A stretch of 64,000 nucleotides of DNA from Pagrus major (taxonomy: Eukaryota > Chordata > Actinopteri > Spariformes > Sparidae): the NCBI RefSeq assembly GCF_040436345.1, contig NC_133235.1, positions 21,972,660 through 22,036,659 of the forward strand, read 5' to 3'. This document shows, piece after piece, positions 38,312 to 52,114 of this stretch. How positions within the stretch are numbered: the stretch's first letter is position 1; every line of letters begins with the position of its first letter. Below the pieces are notes generated by a model. The model saw only the letters and a list, made by a program, of their open reading frames with translations, had not been told where the DNA came from and searched no databases. The position numbers were made by a program, and so were the translations under genes.

Positions 38312-41300
38312 GGTAAACAGGTAGATTAAGAGCGTAAAGAAGAGTGGCAGGGTGTCTTGACACACACACAAAGAGGTAAGACAATTTTCATGTGGGTGTG
38401 AGTTGATTTCGGGGACTGATGTTGGGCATTAAGTCGGCACAAGGACGGAGGCTCACTCCGGCTCCCGGTGTGAAACCTCCTGTAGTGAAGATCTATAGGG
38501 CTGCTCAGACCGCCTTCTGTGTGAGCGGCCGCTTCTGGCTCACCGCCTGTCTCTTGGCTGGGTGCAGAGCGAGGCTTCAGCAGACTACAAAACACACTCT
38601 CGCACAGGGGTTATGCCCTGATAACCACACACAGTCTTAGTGAGGAGTTTAATTGGCCCGCTGCACGTTTGACTTCAGGGAATGTTTTGACACTGTAGGT
38701 GTCAAAACAGGATGAGCTAAAGGTTGGAGGCACAGATACAGAGCGTGCAAACCGAAATCTCGGCCCCCTCAGTCCTCTGAGCTCAATGGCCATAACGGGA
38801 AATTTGCATATTGATGAGGATACTTGGAAAGCCATGAGTAAAACATTCAAAATCAAAAATGAGGATTATTGGGCTAAACGTAAACATCGCCATTTTTAGG
38901 GAAACATTTTCTTTCCCTCACATATATTAAAATAACAAAAAAACATGGCAAAGCAGAGCTGTGTATCACTCATTGAGGATCTGTATCAGCAAATGCTGCA
39001 AAAATGCATACTCTGCATGTACAAGAGAATACAACTTCATTATTTTTGAATAAATACATCCACAGAGTAGTCAAAAAATCCAATACTGCACAGCAGCAAA
39101 TCTCTTACTAAGCCCTGTGACCACTTTGTTGTTTATTTATACCGAAATCTGGAGAAGTTAAACCACACCGACACCCCTTACATGCCGATCCCTTTCATGT
39201 TCTAAGACTGAGCTCTGAAGACATTTTTTATATCCAGCAACACTGATGCAGAGGGAATACATTGTATTGATTTGCTGTCAGGCTTGGATCAACATGGTCC
39301 TATCAGGAGGCTCGGTGCACAACAACACAGGCGGCGGACGGCGAGCCGAGCACAAATAGACCAGCAAATGATGATGTGTACCGTGGAAAACACAGAAGTT
39401 GACCCCATATCTCATGCAGCCGGCTCAAAAGAAGTCACATCACACAAATCTGCCGCGCTCCGTCGAGCTCACTTGGCTTGTATTCCCAGACAATTGGCAG
39501 CCGAGTGATAGATATCAGTGTCTGGACCTGATTTAACTGAGTTAGTAAATCAGATAATCAATACAAAAACTGAATCACAGCAGCACACTGTGCTATCATA
39601 TATCTATCTCGTGTGCCACACTGAAAACTGTAGCATCCCCCAGCAAAATTCATTTGGTTTCGCATTTGGCAAACTTTTTATACAATCCTGAAGATCTATC
39701 TAAACTCCCGAACATGAATTTACACAATGTTAACTAAGTCTGAAAGCACTGTTTACATGTGAAGAAGAAGTGCCTCCGTATTTCAGCTTGTTTTTCACCT
39801 CTGCTACACTGAAATGCCAAAACAGCAGGAAATCAGTGAAAATCTCAGTCTTCTTCATCTTTCGGTCGGGGTTCGTCTTTTATTGGAGAGGTTTGAAAAG
39901 CCAAGTTTTTAGACTCCAGCTTAGTGATAAAAAAATTACTCATTTTGGGAATTATGTCTTCTTCTTTTTCTGACGAGACTTCTGATACTTGTCCGTTAAA
40001 TACATCTCATTTGTTTAATCCTTATTAAAATCAAAGTGTACGGACAATAATTTGCCATTTTACACGGGGTTATGTGTTGGACTGTTTCTTGGCTTAACTT
40101 CTTTGAGTCTCAGCAGTTGGGACTCCAGAAGTGGTCATTTTTAAACTTAAAACGAGATTATTTTGTATATTAGTGATGTGCTTGCACACAGATTTTGTAA
40201 CTGTTGTGCTGTTTCCTCCTGTTTCTAGTCTTTTCTAACTGGCTCCTGGCTGTAGCCTTGTATTTTAGTAGAGTAGATCTTTTAAAAACAAGAATATAAA
40301 TACAACAACCAATATGAATATAGATTTCAGAGAAGATATAATAAGAATTGAATTAAAACAGGTACAAACAGTAACTGAGTGGTTTCAAAATCATGGATTA
40401 AATTCACCAAATGGTATCAAAGTGCTTTGTAACAAGTGGAGGCATAGAAACTAAAAGCAGATTTTATCAAGTTCAGTACAAACTGGAGGGACCTGCAATG
40501 ACAGGCAGTCATTAGACTAGAGTTTTTATAAACGTTTTACCCAAAATGATCAACTGTTCCTTCAAAAAAGATCATAAAAAACACGCATAGAGAATGCATA
40601 AGAAAAAACACTACCCAGGAAACCCAAGTTCGTAAGTTCATCTTTCGTCTCAGCGATAACAATGTGAACAGTGTTCATGTGATCTGCCAGAAGGTCCTCT
40701 GGTATTCATTGTCATACAATGTTGCATTGTGCTGAAGCAATGGTTGAGCGAGATTCAACCTTCTCGCTGGACAGACTCAAGTGTCTTTTCTTGGAAGCCC
40801 TCTCTATCGTAGGTGTTCATTGAAAATGAATGAGAAGGTTGTGTGTCGCAGTGCTTTTGTCAGTGAGTACACGACCTTAGTGCTCATGCACTGTCACAGT
40901 GTTGCCACAATGTTTCATTTTTAACACCTGCTCACAACGCACACCTCATTCAGCAGACACGCAACCTTGACCTGTTTGCTTTACATGCAGGATCACCTGT
41001 TCCGCTGCTGTTCCCCGGCTCACCGTGTGCGGCGAACTTCACGCTTTACCTTTAAATAAGGGCGAGGTTCCCTTTTCTCCCCCCCCCATGTTGTATACCG
41101 ACCAAATCACCTCTTCTTCTTCTTCCTCTCTCATCGATTGCTACCCCAACATCACAGAAAACACTCCATTGTGAGTGGCAGGTAAAGGAATGACGGAGGA
41201 GGATAAATCGATGCAAGTACATTTGGCAGTCATTCCTTTCCTCTAACCTTTCATCCTCTCCACCAAGAGGCCAAATCAAAGGCCGGTCATCAGCGATTCC

Positions 41301-42989
41301 AACCATGTGGAAGGAATTGTTGCATGTTTTCTTTTTTTATTCCACTCAAATGTGTGAACTTTGTCTAAAAAGACATTTGTGTGGCCTTTTTTTACAGAAT
41401 TGGAAAAGCTTTTTAACTTTTTTCTGCTATCGTGAATAAACGGCAAAACATTTATCTTAATATTGAACAAATATTGTGTAATAATTGTGATTATTTCCTG
41501 TCACACAATGAATTTTCCTCGGTAAAATCATTTCTTATTTCTATCTCAAACACATTTTAAATTCAATCTTGGTTCTGACTCATTTAATATGTGCATAGTG
41601 ATTAACTAGTATTGACCAGAGGACCCCCCCACCCCATGCATCCTGCAAATACAGGTCTCAAAGAATGACCAACACCTGGGGAGTTTGACCTTTTTGGTGG
41701 GGGGTGGGGTGGGGTCACTGCCCTGCCCGATGAATCCCTCGAGGATCGGATGAATGTATTACCAGGCGCCTGTGATTAATTACTAACAGGTCCTGCAGCA
41801 AATTGCTGCCACAGATGACAGCTCGTGTGATAACATTTCTTATCTGTGACCTCTATCACCCCTTCCATAAGTCACATAGATCACACAGCGCTGATTTAGA
41901 CCTTCTTTCATGGATGGTATTAATGGAGCCATTGATGTTTCATGATTTCCTAAAGAAGAATTAGAACCCTTATTTTTTTAGGGCATATTACATGTCTTTA
42001 TAACGTAACACCATAACAGATGTCGCCTTACTTCCTACTTTGGCGCTTAATGTTAATATAGAGTATTTAGCCTAGTTTTAAAACCATGACAAATGGTTGT
42101 TTTTCTGGTGTGGACAAAATTTTACATTCCTCGTGTTTTTTTTGTAGCTTGACATCTGTATTATCACCGTACACTCTGAGATCTTCACTAGAATCTAAAA
42201 TGATGCTCTGTGGGGTTTGTTGTCCACGCAACATGAATTTAGAATGAATGAATTCAGAATGAGCGAGCCATCGGCAGGTCAGCAGAGTTGAAGAGGATGA
42301 GATAATACAACCGACAAAGCACGTACACCGACATCCATATTAAAGTGTGCATAAGTTATGAGATCACTTTCAAGTCTGTCCACACACGTACACGGAATAT
42401 TTGCAAAACAAACAATTCCCCCCCGCGTTTTCGCCTCTCGTTCGCACGTAAACAACATTTTAGGACACGTTGTGGAGTGCAGATATCTTTAAAACCAAAG
42501 TTTCTGTGCATCTGTGTTCATGTTAAACGGAGCGTTTGGGAGACAATTTCATTACATCAATTTGCGGCCGTCTAATGAGCATAATGAGCATGTGTCTGAC
42601 ATGTTTTGTTCACGTTTTACATGTAAAAATCTTTGTCAGCACTGCTCGGTCTGTTGACAATTGAATTTAGCAGCTTTTCTACAGATTTGAATCAATTTGA
42701 AGAGAATAAGCTCACCAAAGATGCTCAGAATGTTCTTCTCTTGTGTTTGCTATGCAGACTTTATCACCACGTACTAGCTTGGCATGCTCGTTTAAGCATT
42801 TTTGGGTTCTGGTGTGTACAGAGATATTTATAAAAGATATTTATTACGAATGCACAATATAGTATATGGGACCAAAAATTGGAAATTTATATTATCAACT
42901 ATTTATCGTATCAGGGAAGTTCTGTCTGATAAATAGAGCTGATAATATGAAGTTAAACTGCTTTCATAGATTTTACAAGTGCATTGTAA

Positions 42990-43021
42990 AGAAGAAGAAG
43001 AAGAAGAAGAAGAAGAAGAAG
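42990..43021. repeat. (AAG)n microsatellite
   Basis: About ten AAG triplets in an AT-rich, non-coding context. They give a spurious lysine or glutamate run in translated frames. Confidence 0.9.
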
Positions 43022-44470
43022 CTTGTTTATCATCCCCACTGCAGCAGAAACCGCTTGTATTAAAGCAGCTCAAGGGTTACATGGTGAAAAGCATTACATG
43101 TACTCCCAGTTGTGGACAGTATATTTATGAGGAAAAAACATTTTCCATTAATAACCTGGAGACTAATGGCCAGCGCTGTTGCCAGGAGAAAGCAGCTAAA
43201 GCTTTGTATACAGGAGCACATCTCATCTCCTCCTCATGGAAGTCACACTCGTCTAAAAAAACACAAGACAACCTGAATTATTCATCTGAATAATTATTTT
43301 ATAACTTGCCATTATCAAACCAAGAGAAGAGGCTTTAATGTGAGCTCATATACAATTCCATGAAATAGTAAATGGAATATTAAGGCAGCATGAAGGCCTA
43401 AATGTATCTCTTTAGAGCTTTATAAGTGATATTTGCGTCTCTGTGGATTCATACAGCTAATGCATTGAGAAATCCCTTGGCGGCAGCAGCATCGGCACAT
43501 GGTGACTCAGTCCATAGGCAGCGAGTAGCCATAACAATAGAGAATAGGGCAGATGAAGGTTGCATGTAATTACACCTACCCTCAGGCTTAATTAGGTCAC
43601 CCTTAAGTGAGTGTTGTGTGATAGTGTGCCTGTGTGTGCGGCCCGCTGGCGAATGTGTGTGTGAATGCTATCCCCAAACAGACCAGAGGTTTCATGAGTC
43701 ACAGCATCAAGGTGAATATACAGGAGGCTGCTGAAACGTGCCTCTCTGCCCAGCTGAGAGAAAATGGCTCAATGCTATTTACAATTTTTACCCCCACCTC
43801 TCGTTTTTCTGAGTGTCCCCTTCCCACTCAGAACAGAGTAACAAGGGGGGAGTGATGGGAATCTTAAACCCTGAAATGGGACAAGACCCTCATACGTCAT
43901 CAGCAGTCGTGGTGTTGTGTACGTTAACAAATGCAACTGGACGTTTTCAGTATGACGTCTTCAGCTGTGGTGATTTCTCTCTTTCACAACTTCATCTTAT
44001 CAATCAAGTCATCACAAAAAAAACAAAGACCACTGTGTCGTTAACTTGCCACTAGCGGTGGAACATTAGCAGCCCCTGCTCCTACCCTGTCAGTCTGCAC
44101 TGATATCATAGGAGTGGTACCGAGTGCAGCAACTCCGCTGCTGAACTTTACTTGTATTTTGGCCTTATGAAAGCTGATGCCTTCACTGTCCAGACACACG
44201 TCCGTCTCTTTAGCTGCCCAGGTAGGAAAAGGACGTGACGACAAAATGAACATTTCAATCTCAAACTATATTATCACATTCCCAAAGTTACAAATATATA
44301 TATATACAGTATATATTGATAAATGTATATATATTGTTGTTTTATAATTTCTGTTCATAGTGTCATCAATAACCACAGGTTATATTGTTTATCCATCAGT
44401 AAACCCTATCTTCTCATATTGATCACCTATTTGGCTTTAATAGGGTTTTAGTAACCGGGGGTTACACACA

Positions 44471-46033
44471 TCACACAGTAGAAATACACAGCACAAAGTA
44501 GAAATAAACAAGAGAAATACACATCACACAGTAGAAATACACAGCACAAAGTAGAAATAAACAAGAGAAATACACATCACACAGTAGAAATACACAGCAC
44601 AAAGTAGAAATAAACAAGAGCAATACACATCACACAATAGAAATACACAGCAAACAGTAGAAAAACACAGCAGAAATCCACAGCACACAGTACAAATACA
44701 CTAGAAATACAGAGCACAGTAGACATACACAGTAGAAAAGCACATCACACAGTAGAAATACACTGTAGAAATACACAGTAGAAATACAGAGCAAAGAGTA
44801 GAAATACACATCACAGTAGAAATACACTGTAGAAATACACAGTACATAGAAATACACTGTAGAAAAACAGAGCAAACAGTCGAAATACACATCACACAGT
44901 AGAAATACACTGCAGAAATACACATCACACAGTAGAAATACACTGCAGAAATACACAGCAGACAGTAGAAATGCACTGTAGAAACACACAGTACATAGTA
45001 GAAATACACTGTAGAAATACAGAGCAAACAGTAGAAATACACTGTAGAAATACACATCAGACAGTAGAAATACACACTAGAAATACACATAACAGTAGAA
45101 ATACACATCACAGTAGAAACACACAACACACAGTAGAAATACACAGCACATAGTAGAAATACACAGTAGAAATACACAGCACACAGTTGAAATACACAGT
45201 AGAATTACACATCACATAGTAGAAATACACTGTAGAAATACAGCGCACACAGTAGATATACACATTAGAAATACACATCACACAGTAGAAATACACTGTA
45301 AAAATACAAAGTAGCAATACACATCACACAGTAGAAATGCACAGCACACAGTAGAAATACAGGGTAGAAATACAAAGTAGAAATACACAAAACACAGTAG
45401 AAATACACAGTAGCAATACACATCACACAATAGAAATACAAATCACACAGTAGAAATAGACTGTAGAAATACACATCACAGTAGAAATACACAGTAGCAA
45501 TACACATCACACAGTAGAAATACACTAGAAATACAGATCACACAGTAGAAATAGACTGTAGAAATACAGAGCACACATTAGAAATACACATCACACAGTA
45601 GAAATACACTGTAGAAATACACAGTACATAGTAGAAATACACTGTAGAAATACACAGCACAGAGAAGAAATACACATCGCACAGTATAAGTACACAGCAC
45701 ACAGTAGAAAAACACAGTAGAAATAGACATCACACAGTATAAATACACAGTAGAAATACACAGCACACAGTTGAAATACACAGTAGAAATACAGAGCACA
45801 CCGTAGAAATACACTGCAGAAATACACAGCACACAGTAGAAATACACTGCAGAAATACACATCACACCGTAGAAATACACTGTAGAAACACACAGTACAT
45901 AGTAGAAATACACTGTAGAAATACAGAGCAAACAGTAGAAATACACTGTAGCAATACACATCACACAATAGAAATACACATCACAGTAGAAATACACATC
46001 ACGATAGAAATACACATTAGAAATACACAGCTA
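44471..46033. repeat. 1.56 kb tandem-repeat array, AGTAGAAATACAC core
   Basis: The array is built from the 13-mer AGTAGAAATACAC and variants (TGTAGAAATACAC, AGTAGCAATACAC), separated by spacers such as AGCACAC, ATCACAC and AGTACAT. Unit spacing therefore alternates mainly between about 13, 20 and 33 bp. The left end has a higher-order unit of exactly 53 bp repeated three times (AGTAG at 44477, 44530 and 44583). Minus-strand translation gives long open frames of Tyr-Phe-Tyr/Cys-Val repeats, which arise because the core lacks stops in those frames. No gene is implied. Confidence 0.95.
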
Positions 46034-46493
46034 TGAAAGGGGCGGAAGGCAATATTGAACTACATCAAAATGTGGGATTCTCCAGCACATATGTGCACTA
46101 AAAATTTAACGTTAACTAGCTAGCTAGTTAGCTATGGTGACACCAACAAACTAGTAGCCATCGTTTTATGCTTCTTATAGAGAATAGGACCATCATACAT
46201 TGAGAAGACGGAGTTATCATAACCCTCAGTTTGAAATGTGCCTCTGAAAAACCTCCGTTTGGAGAAACATGTAGCCCTAACACTTCGCCCTACCCCTCTA
46301 TCCCACCAAGAATTGGTACACACTACCTTAGGTGTGAGCACGCATGATGAAGGAGTAGGGCTCAGTGGTAAAAGCATAGAGCCTATTGAGATTGGGCCCA
46401 TATCTGGAAAAACATACTCAAGTGTGTTTTCATGAGTCAAATCCAGATTTGTATCTTTCTTTGGGTCGCAGTGCTTACATGGAAACATGGTTA

Positions 46494-46743
46494 TTAAAGG
46501 GGCAGTTTATCCTAAATCAAAAATACATATTTCTACTCTTATCCTTTTTTTTCTACTGAACTACACCTGCTAACCATATCTACAGTTTCTGGAGAGAGAC
46601 ATTACTGTTTTTTTTTTTTTTACTTGAGCGAAGGCAGATATCTCCAAAACTCTGCAACTCACACCGAAACAATCTAGATGGATAAATAGCACTACAGGAA
46701 AGAAAAATACTTTTTTTGATTTTAGGGTGAACTGTCCCTTTAA
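46494..46743. mobile_element. TTAA-bounded miniature element, 250 bp
   Basis: Left end TTAAAGGGGCAGTTTATCCT and right end AGGGTGAACTGTCCCTTTAA are imperfect inverted repeats extending about 30 bp to an AATCAAAAA motif. The element is bounded by TTAA, the usual piggyBac-type target. Inner motifs such as GCAGATATCTCCAAAACTCT and CAATCTAGATGGATAAATAG match a repeat common in teleosts. Non-coding. Confidence 0.75.
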
Positions 46744-47379
46744 TATGCCCGTTTACAGGACTGTCCACATGTTTGATCACTGCTCCTTGTCCGTGCAGAC
46801 GAGTACTTTCACTCCTCAACATCACAGTCAGTCTACGTCATTTTTACGGGCCTACTGATTACATTATCTCAACGTCTGAGCACGGAGCCACTTTAGTTTA
46901 TAACTGCCAGGAGACTGCTGCATTGTGAGGCTGTGTCATGGATTTGACTGTTTCATCTTATCGCCAGTCATGGAAGTTTGGAGCTTATCGTCATATGTTT
47001 CGGTTTTTTTTAAAACTGCTGTGTGACTCCATTTGAAGAAAAGTCAGATAACAAACAGGGAACAGATACCTGCATTGGAGCACACTAGCTTCTGCAAGTG
47101 CTTATCCATCTTTCTGTAACACACGTTAGTACTACAGTTGTGGCATCATTTTTATGTTTAATATTCTGTTAAAAACTAGTTATTGTTTAGAGCACCTCTG
47201 TACACAAGTCCAGTCATGTTTGAGCACACGCAGCACTCCTACGTTCCAGTGTCAAATTCAAGTGTTTTCAAGCATTTTCCAAATCCATATTCAACTTCTC
47301 TTTAGACAAAGTATTTTGGTATAAAAAACAGCTTTTTAAATTTAACTAAGTATTCTGTATCATCCAAAATCCGAGCACA

Positions 47380-47745
47380 TTAAAGCAACATCATGTAGAA
47401 ATTGGCATTTTTTGGGATTTGGCGCCCCCCACAGTTCCTGAGTGCAACACCACTGTTGTAAATACAAATCCCAGGTCTGTAACAATCTGTCAGATGTAAT
47501 GTAGCTGCTGACTTCAAACAAAACTCATTACGTCATAACAGTGTTATGTGTTGAAAACTTGCATCTTGAAGTAAACATGTATGTAACGCTGTGATCCTCT
47601 CACTGAAGTTACATAGTGCAGAAACAAGTGATGGGGGGGCGGAGTGGCTGAGACAGAGACACTTCACCTTATTACAAGACACTTTACCATCAACATGATT
47701 CTGAAGACATTCAACATAAAGAAAACTTATATAATATTGCTTTAA
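47380..47745. mobile_element. TTAA-bounded miniature element, 366 bp
   Basis: Left end TTAAAGCAACATCATGTAGA and right end TATATAATATTGCTTTAA form inverted repeats bounded by TTAA. The interior is non-coding and contains a G/C run near 47637. It is likely a second piggyBac-type non-autonomous family. Confidence 0.65.
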
Positions 47746-49540
47746 CATTCAAGCGTGTCAAGGGTTTCCAGCATCTGTACAAACCCTGTTTATAATCTTA
47801 TCCTACCTGTTGGAGTGACCAAAACTTCACACCAAACTACTTTTCAGGATTCAGGTGTATTGACCCTTTTCAGATACTGTCATCACAGAGGAATGGCTGG
47901 AGCAACTCATTTAATCATACTGAAATTATTCCAAGGTGACATTACTGCCTGCATTCCACATGTTATGCTGTTTTTTTCTTCCACTGCTTCCATTTTTCAT
48001 TGTCATTTTAAACTGTCAACCTTGTGTCCTGCGCTCCTCTCCCCCCCTCTTGCTGTGTCCTTGATATAAGTACCCACTGCTTCTGTCTGAAAACACCATT
48101 ATTACCATGCACGGCTGTTTGCTGGAGAAAAAAAAAAAAAAAGGGAGAGTGAGAAAAGCTAATGATGTTGGCTTGAGCTCAGAGCTAATTAAAATTCTAT
48201 AAATATGGTGGAGGTAGGTGGCGTGATGGATGTAGTGTGTCAGAAGTCCGGTGAGCGGGGAGGTGCGCGGAGATGTCCGGTCGATCAATACTTGCATAGA
48301 GAATGCATGACACTGCATATGCATTTAATGAACCAACAGTTTTATCTGTTAATTACACACCGGGACACACACCTTCACATTCCTCACACTGCGCTAAACC
48401 TTCCTGGCTGTCCAGATAATGGGCAAGCTATTTCACACAACAAATCTGCAAACTGCGAGCACATTCCTCTATTTTTACCCGCTCACTTTATCTCCCCCTC
48501 TCCTGCCTGCGCTTTCATTTGTTGTAGGTAATTCTCCACGCAACACACTCCGCACGGTATCAGTAAATGTAATGCATTTCTTCTTTTGTCCCTTGACCAC
48601 CTATTTTAGAGTAGCATCGGCATTCATTCTGCAAACGCTGTATCTCTGAAAAAAGCCAGCAGTTTCTCAATGTGCTGGGAAAATAGTGCAGGCAAGGCAG
48701 AGGGGGTATGGGTTAATTGGCCTAACACGTGATGTTGGTAAATCGAGAAATAAAACCCTCATGTTTAAGCCCACGCAGCAATCATCTTCAGCAGCTGAAG
48801 AAAAAAAACTCAATTTTACTGTCCAAACTCAGTCGGGAGCGCTTATGTGAAACTGAAACAAAGCAATACTTCAATGCCTCTCTTTGCACATCCAAGCCAC
48901 GACCGCAATGAGATAATTGCTGGTAGTGGAGTCGTAAAAAATATCTATCTATCAATGCTTCTATTACACTATACTAATTCTTCTTTTCAGAAGAACTTTA
49001 GTGCCATTTCAGCTTATGGCTTTCAAAAATCCTGTGGAGAAAGCTGCAGTATAATCCCTTATTACAGGAGAAATCCTTCTGTGATGGTGAATTATTTTGA
49101 GAGTTAAGCTTTGAATATTATCTCACGCAAAGTGGTTTGTTGTGGGGTGAAGAGGTGCCATTGGTCGCAGACAGTTATGTAATTTACTGTGAAATGTAAA
49201 TAACGGATAGAGGTGAAACGTTGACCTCTGCTATGTTGTAGCTGCCGCTCACGGGTCGGAAAACCAGCTGTTTCACATCATCTACTCGATGGTAGGGTTA
49301 CCATTGATACCTACAGTGACTATGAATAGTGACTGTGCTGTTTTATTGGTTTTTCTGTAAACATTCTGACATTTCTTTTGGTAATTATCTTACATGGCCT
49401 GTCTCCTCTTCGAGGTCACCGCGGTGGAGAGGAGGTTGTGTGGCTCAGGCACCACTTCAGTCATCCTCCTGGATCCACACTCACATTCACATATCTTGAC
49501 TTGGAGGGGGGGGGGGCTTCTTCCTTATTCGAACCAGGGA

Positions 49541-49645
49541 TCTAAGGTCAGAGGGTGTCATTCACTGCACAGACTGTAGCAAGCAAGCAAACTGAGGCAA
49601 TGTGATTTGAGATTTTGAGCTATATAAATAAAATTGACTTGACTC
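49541..49645 (-). mobile_element. truncated inverted copy of the 7194-7460 element
   Basis: GGGTGTCATTCACTGCACAG, CTGAGGCAATGTGATTTGAG and GCTATATAAATAAAATTGAC match, in reverse complement, the first part of the element at 7194-7460. The remaining part of that element is missing. Confidence 0.6.
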
Positions 49646-51079
49646 GCCCAAAGTTGGCCCATTAGTTATTTCGAGTGCACACCAGGATACAATTGATACA
49701 TTTTATTAACAATAACAAGGAGCTAAACTATGCCTTTAGCATGTTGCTTTATCAGATTTCCTCTGTCCTTGTCATTGTCAATAAAATAATGTCAATCATA
49801 TCCTGGTGTGCGCTGGAACTGTGGTTCATCCTGTACTGGCTGCACCCAGGAGAGAAGCACTGCTGTGGACATCTGTGCATATCTTCCATTTTGCTTTTTT
49901 TATTTGATAATATTTATGTTTTATTGTTTTGTGTGAGGTAAAACTGCCCTTTAAACATATAGTATCCCTAATTATTATTATTATAGGGCCAGTAGAGTGA
50001 CACCATGCAGGACGTCAGTCGAACATGAGAACTTAGGATCTGAGTTGGGCCATTTAGCATCATAACAATCCAATCCAAGACAATACAATACAAAAGGTGT
50101 ATGCTTTTAGACCATGCCTACCATTAAGTCACAGTTTTGGCCCTCCACATACAATTTTTCAAAATGAACATGACATGAGGTTAAAGTGACGACTGTCAGG
50201 TTAAATTTCAGCATGTTTACATCCACATCCAAGACATTTTATTACCGTTTTATATACATTTAAAGGTTCCTGCAATGGTCACCTCCACCCTTAAAGGGGC
50301 TCGAAGGCAACACTTCACACCTCACAGTTATAGTTGACTCTAACATCCAGCGTACTGAGTACAAAGCACGATGAAAAACACGACTGCCTTCAAAATTGTA
50401 GACTGTAAGTTATCCATGACATACTGTATCCGACACACATACAGTACCGGAGGTTTCTTAAGCTGCGATAGGTAAAGATAGCGAGCACGGGGACTTTGGG
50501 ACGGTGACTCAGCCGCTGTGAACGCCTTGGCTGCAGTCAAAGAGCAGGGCGCTGGTGAAAAGTTACTATGCTTACTGCAATTCTTTCAACACGTCTCCCT
50601 CGGCTTACATTATCAGAGGAGTATCTTGACAGCTGCCAGAACACCCCTCATGTACGATATGAAAGCTTTTTATTTTGTTAGTTTTACATCAGCACATAGT
50701 GGGCTGCAGCAGAATCCTAATAAGACTCGATAAAAACGTTTCTCATTTATCGCCGAATCTTAGCTGGTAAGCCGGGACTGGTCCTGCATAATCTTGAATA
50801 GTGATAAAGAGATAAAAACAAATGAATAAATGAGTGAATGCTGTTTTCAGGAAGCTCTCCTTTCACCATTTTTTTAGACACACAAACAATATAACTTAAA
50901 CTGGAGTAATGTTATGAGTTTGATGTTGGAGAGCGTGAATTTTAACATGTTTGTATTGTTTCTTTTTTTCTTTTCACTCTCATAGTTTCAGTTGTGTTTT
51001 GTGATTGTAATGTTCTCGTATTCTCTGGGACTTTCCAAATCTCCCTCCCTCTGTCTCTCTTTCTCTTTCTCTCTCTCAG

Positions 51080-51102
51080 ACACACACACACACACACACA
51101 CA
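51080..51102. repeat. (CA)n microsatellite
   Basis: About eleven AC dinucleotides preceded by a CT-rich stretch (51047-51077). Confidence 0.9.
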
Positions 51103-52114
51103 GTGCAGTGACCTCCGGACCATTAGGTTGACCTCTTGAAGCCCTCTCTTCAGCTCTCTCCAGCTCTCTTCCCGTAAGTACAGTTTCTGTTTATTTTTAA
51201 CTCTGGCAGCTGCAGTTTGTCTTTTCTCTCACTCTTGGTTGAAACTCGGACACGCTGTATGTCCAGATGGGCTCAGATGGAGGAGGCAAAGATAACATTC
51301 CTCAGCTTAAGACACTCCTCCCACGAACGAGCAAGCGGCTTTGTGTTTGTATGCAGCGCTGCTGGTAGTTATCGACAACAAACGATCTTATGCGACTGTG
51401 TTTTTTCTCTGCACAGCAGGGGCGCTGTTTGCTGCTTAACTAGTGAGTCATGAGGCACTGAAGGTGAGCAACATGTGCCTCCTGCGGACTGTAGGTGAGA
51501 TAGCATGCATGGGGTGGAGTCGTGGTTTGACTTGAGCACAAGGGACAACGAACATACTGATAAACAATAATCCTATGAAACAAAATGGAAAAATTAATAC
51601 AAACCTACACTTACACATTTTTCCCTAGACAGACTGGGTATGAAAAACAGATTTCATGAATAAGGTTCATCATTAACAACATGTGTGTCAGTTTTGCTCT
51701 CCTCAAAATATCCCGTCTTGCGAGGATTATGACTTCAATATTTTTGTAATTCAGCTGTGGTTTACATAAAGTAATTAAAATAATCAATGCCTCTTAGTCA
51801 TTTTGTTTTTCTTTCATTGATGCTCGGGGCTAGCACGCAGTCAGAGTTGATAGAAAGTGATTCCTAGATGTTGAACATTTAATATGATACACAATTTAAA
51901 AAATGCACTGCATGTTTTTCCATTTATGTATTTAAATATCTGTAGTTGTGTTTGTGTTGCACGCAGGAGTTTGCAAACTTTCACTTTGTTATCCAGCCGT
52001 GTTGTAATGACAAATAAATCACCTTGAACCTTGAATCTTGTCACAATGTGTCTACAGCATTGTTATCAGGTTGTACTAGAAACATAAACCCGACTCAAAA
52101 TTCTTCATGCTAGA

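Larger units (their letters stand above)
31328..44470. other. 13 kb without a recognisable gene
   Basis: No splice-flanked exon or RNA gene could be supported on either strand. Long AT-rich low-repeat stretches, notably 33640-34680, 34900-35250 and 41750-41960, contain clustered palindromes and factor-like motifs that could be conserved non-coding elements. A repeat-like block lies at about 36128-36330, and two trinucleotide microsatellites are present. In mammals the DSC side of the cluster faces a large gene desert towards CDH2. That comparison is inference. Confidence 0.5.

Noticed and set aside
44630-46015. Long minus-strand open frames rich in Tyr, Phe, Cys and Val
   Set aside because: They are translations of the AGTAGAAATACAC tandem array. 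Several frames are open at once and the composition follows the repeat.
44471-46033. Array considered as a CRISPR
   Set aside because: The window is a vertebrate nuclear sequence. Spacers are low-complexity variants of the repeat and vary in length, with no unique spacers and no cas genes.
51160-51190. Splice-donor-like CCCGTAAGTAC as an untranslated first exon
   Set aside because: A lone donor consensus without a promoter, a partner acceptor or a coding exon is not enough.
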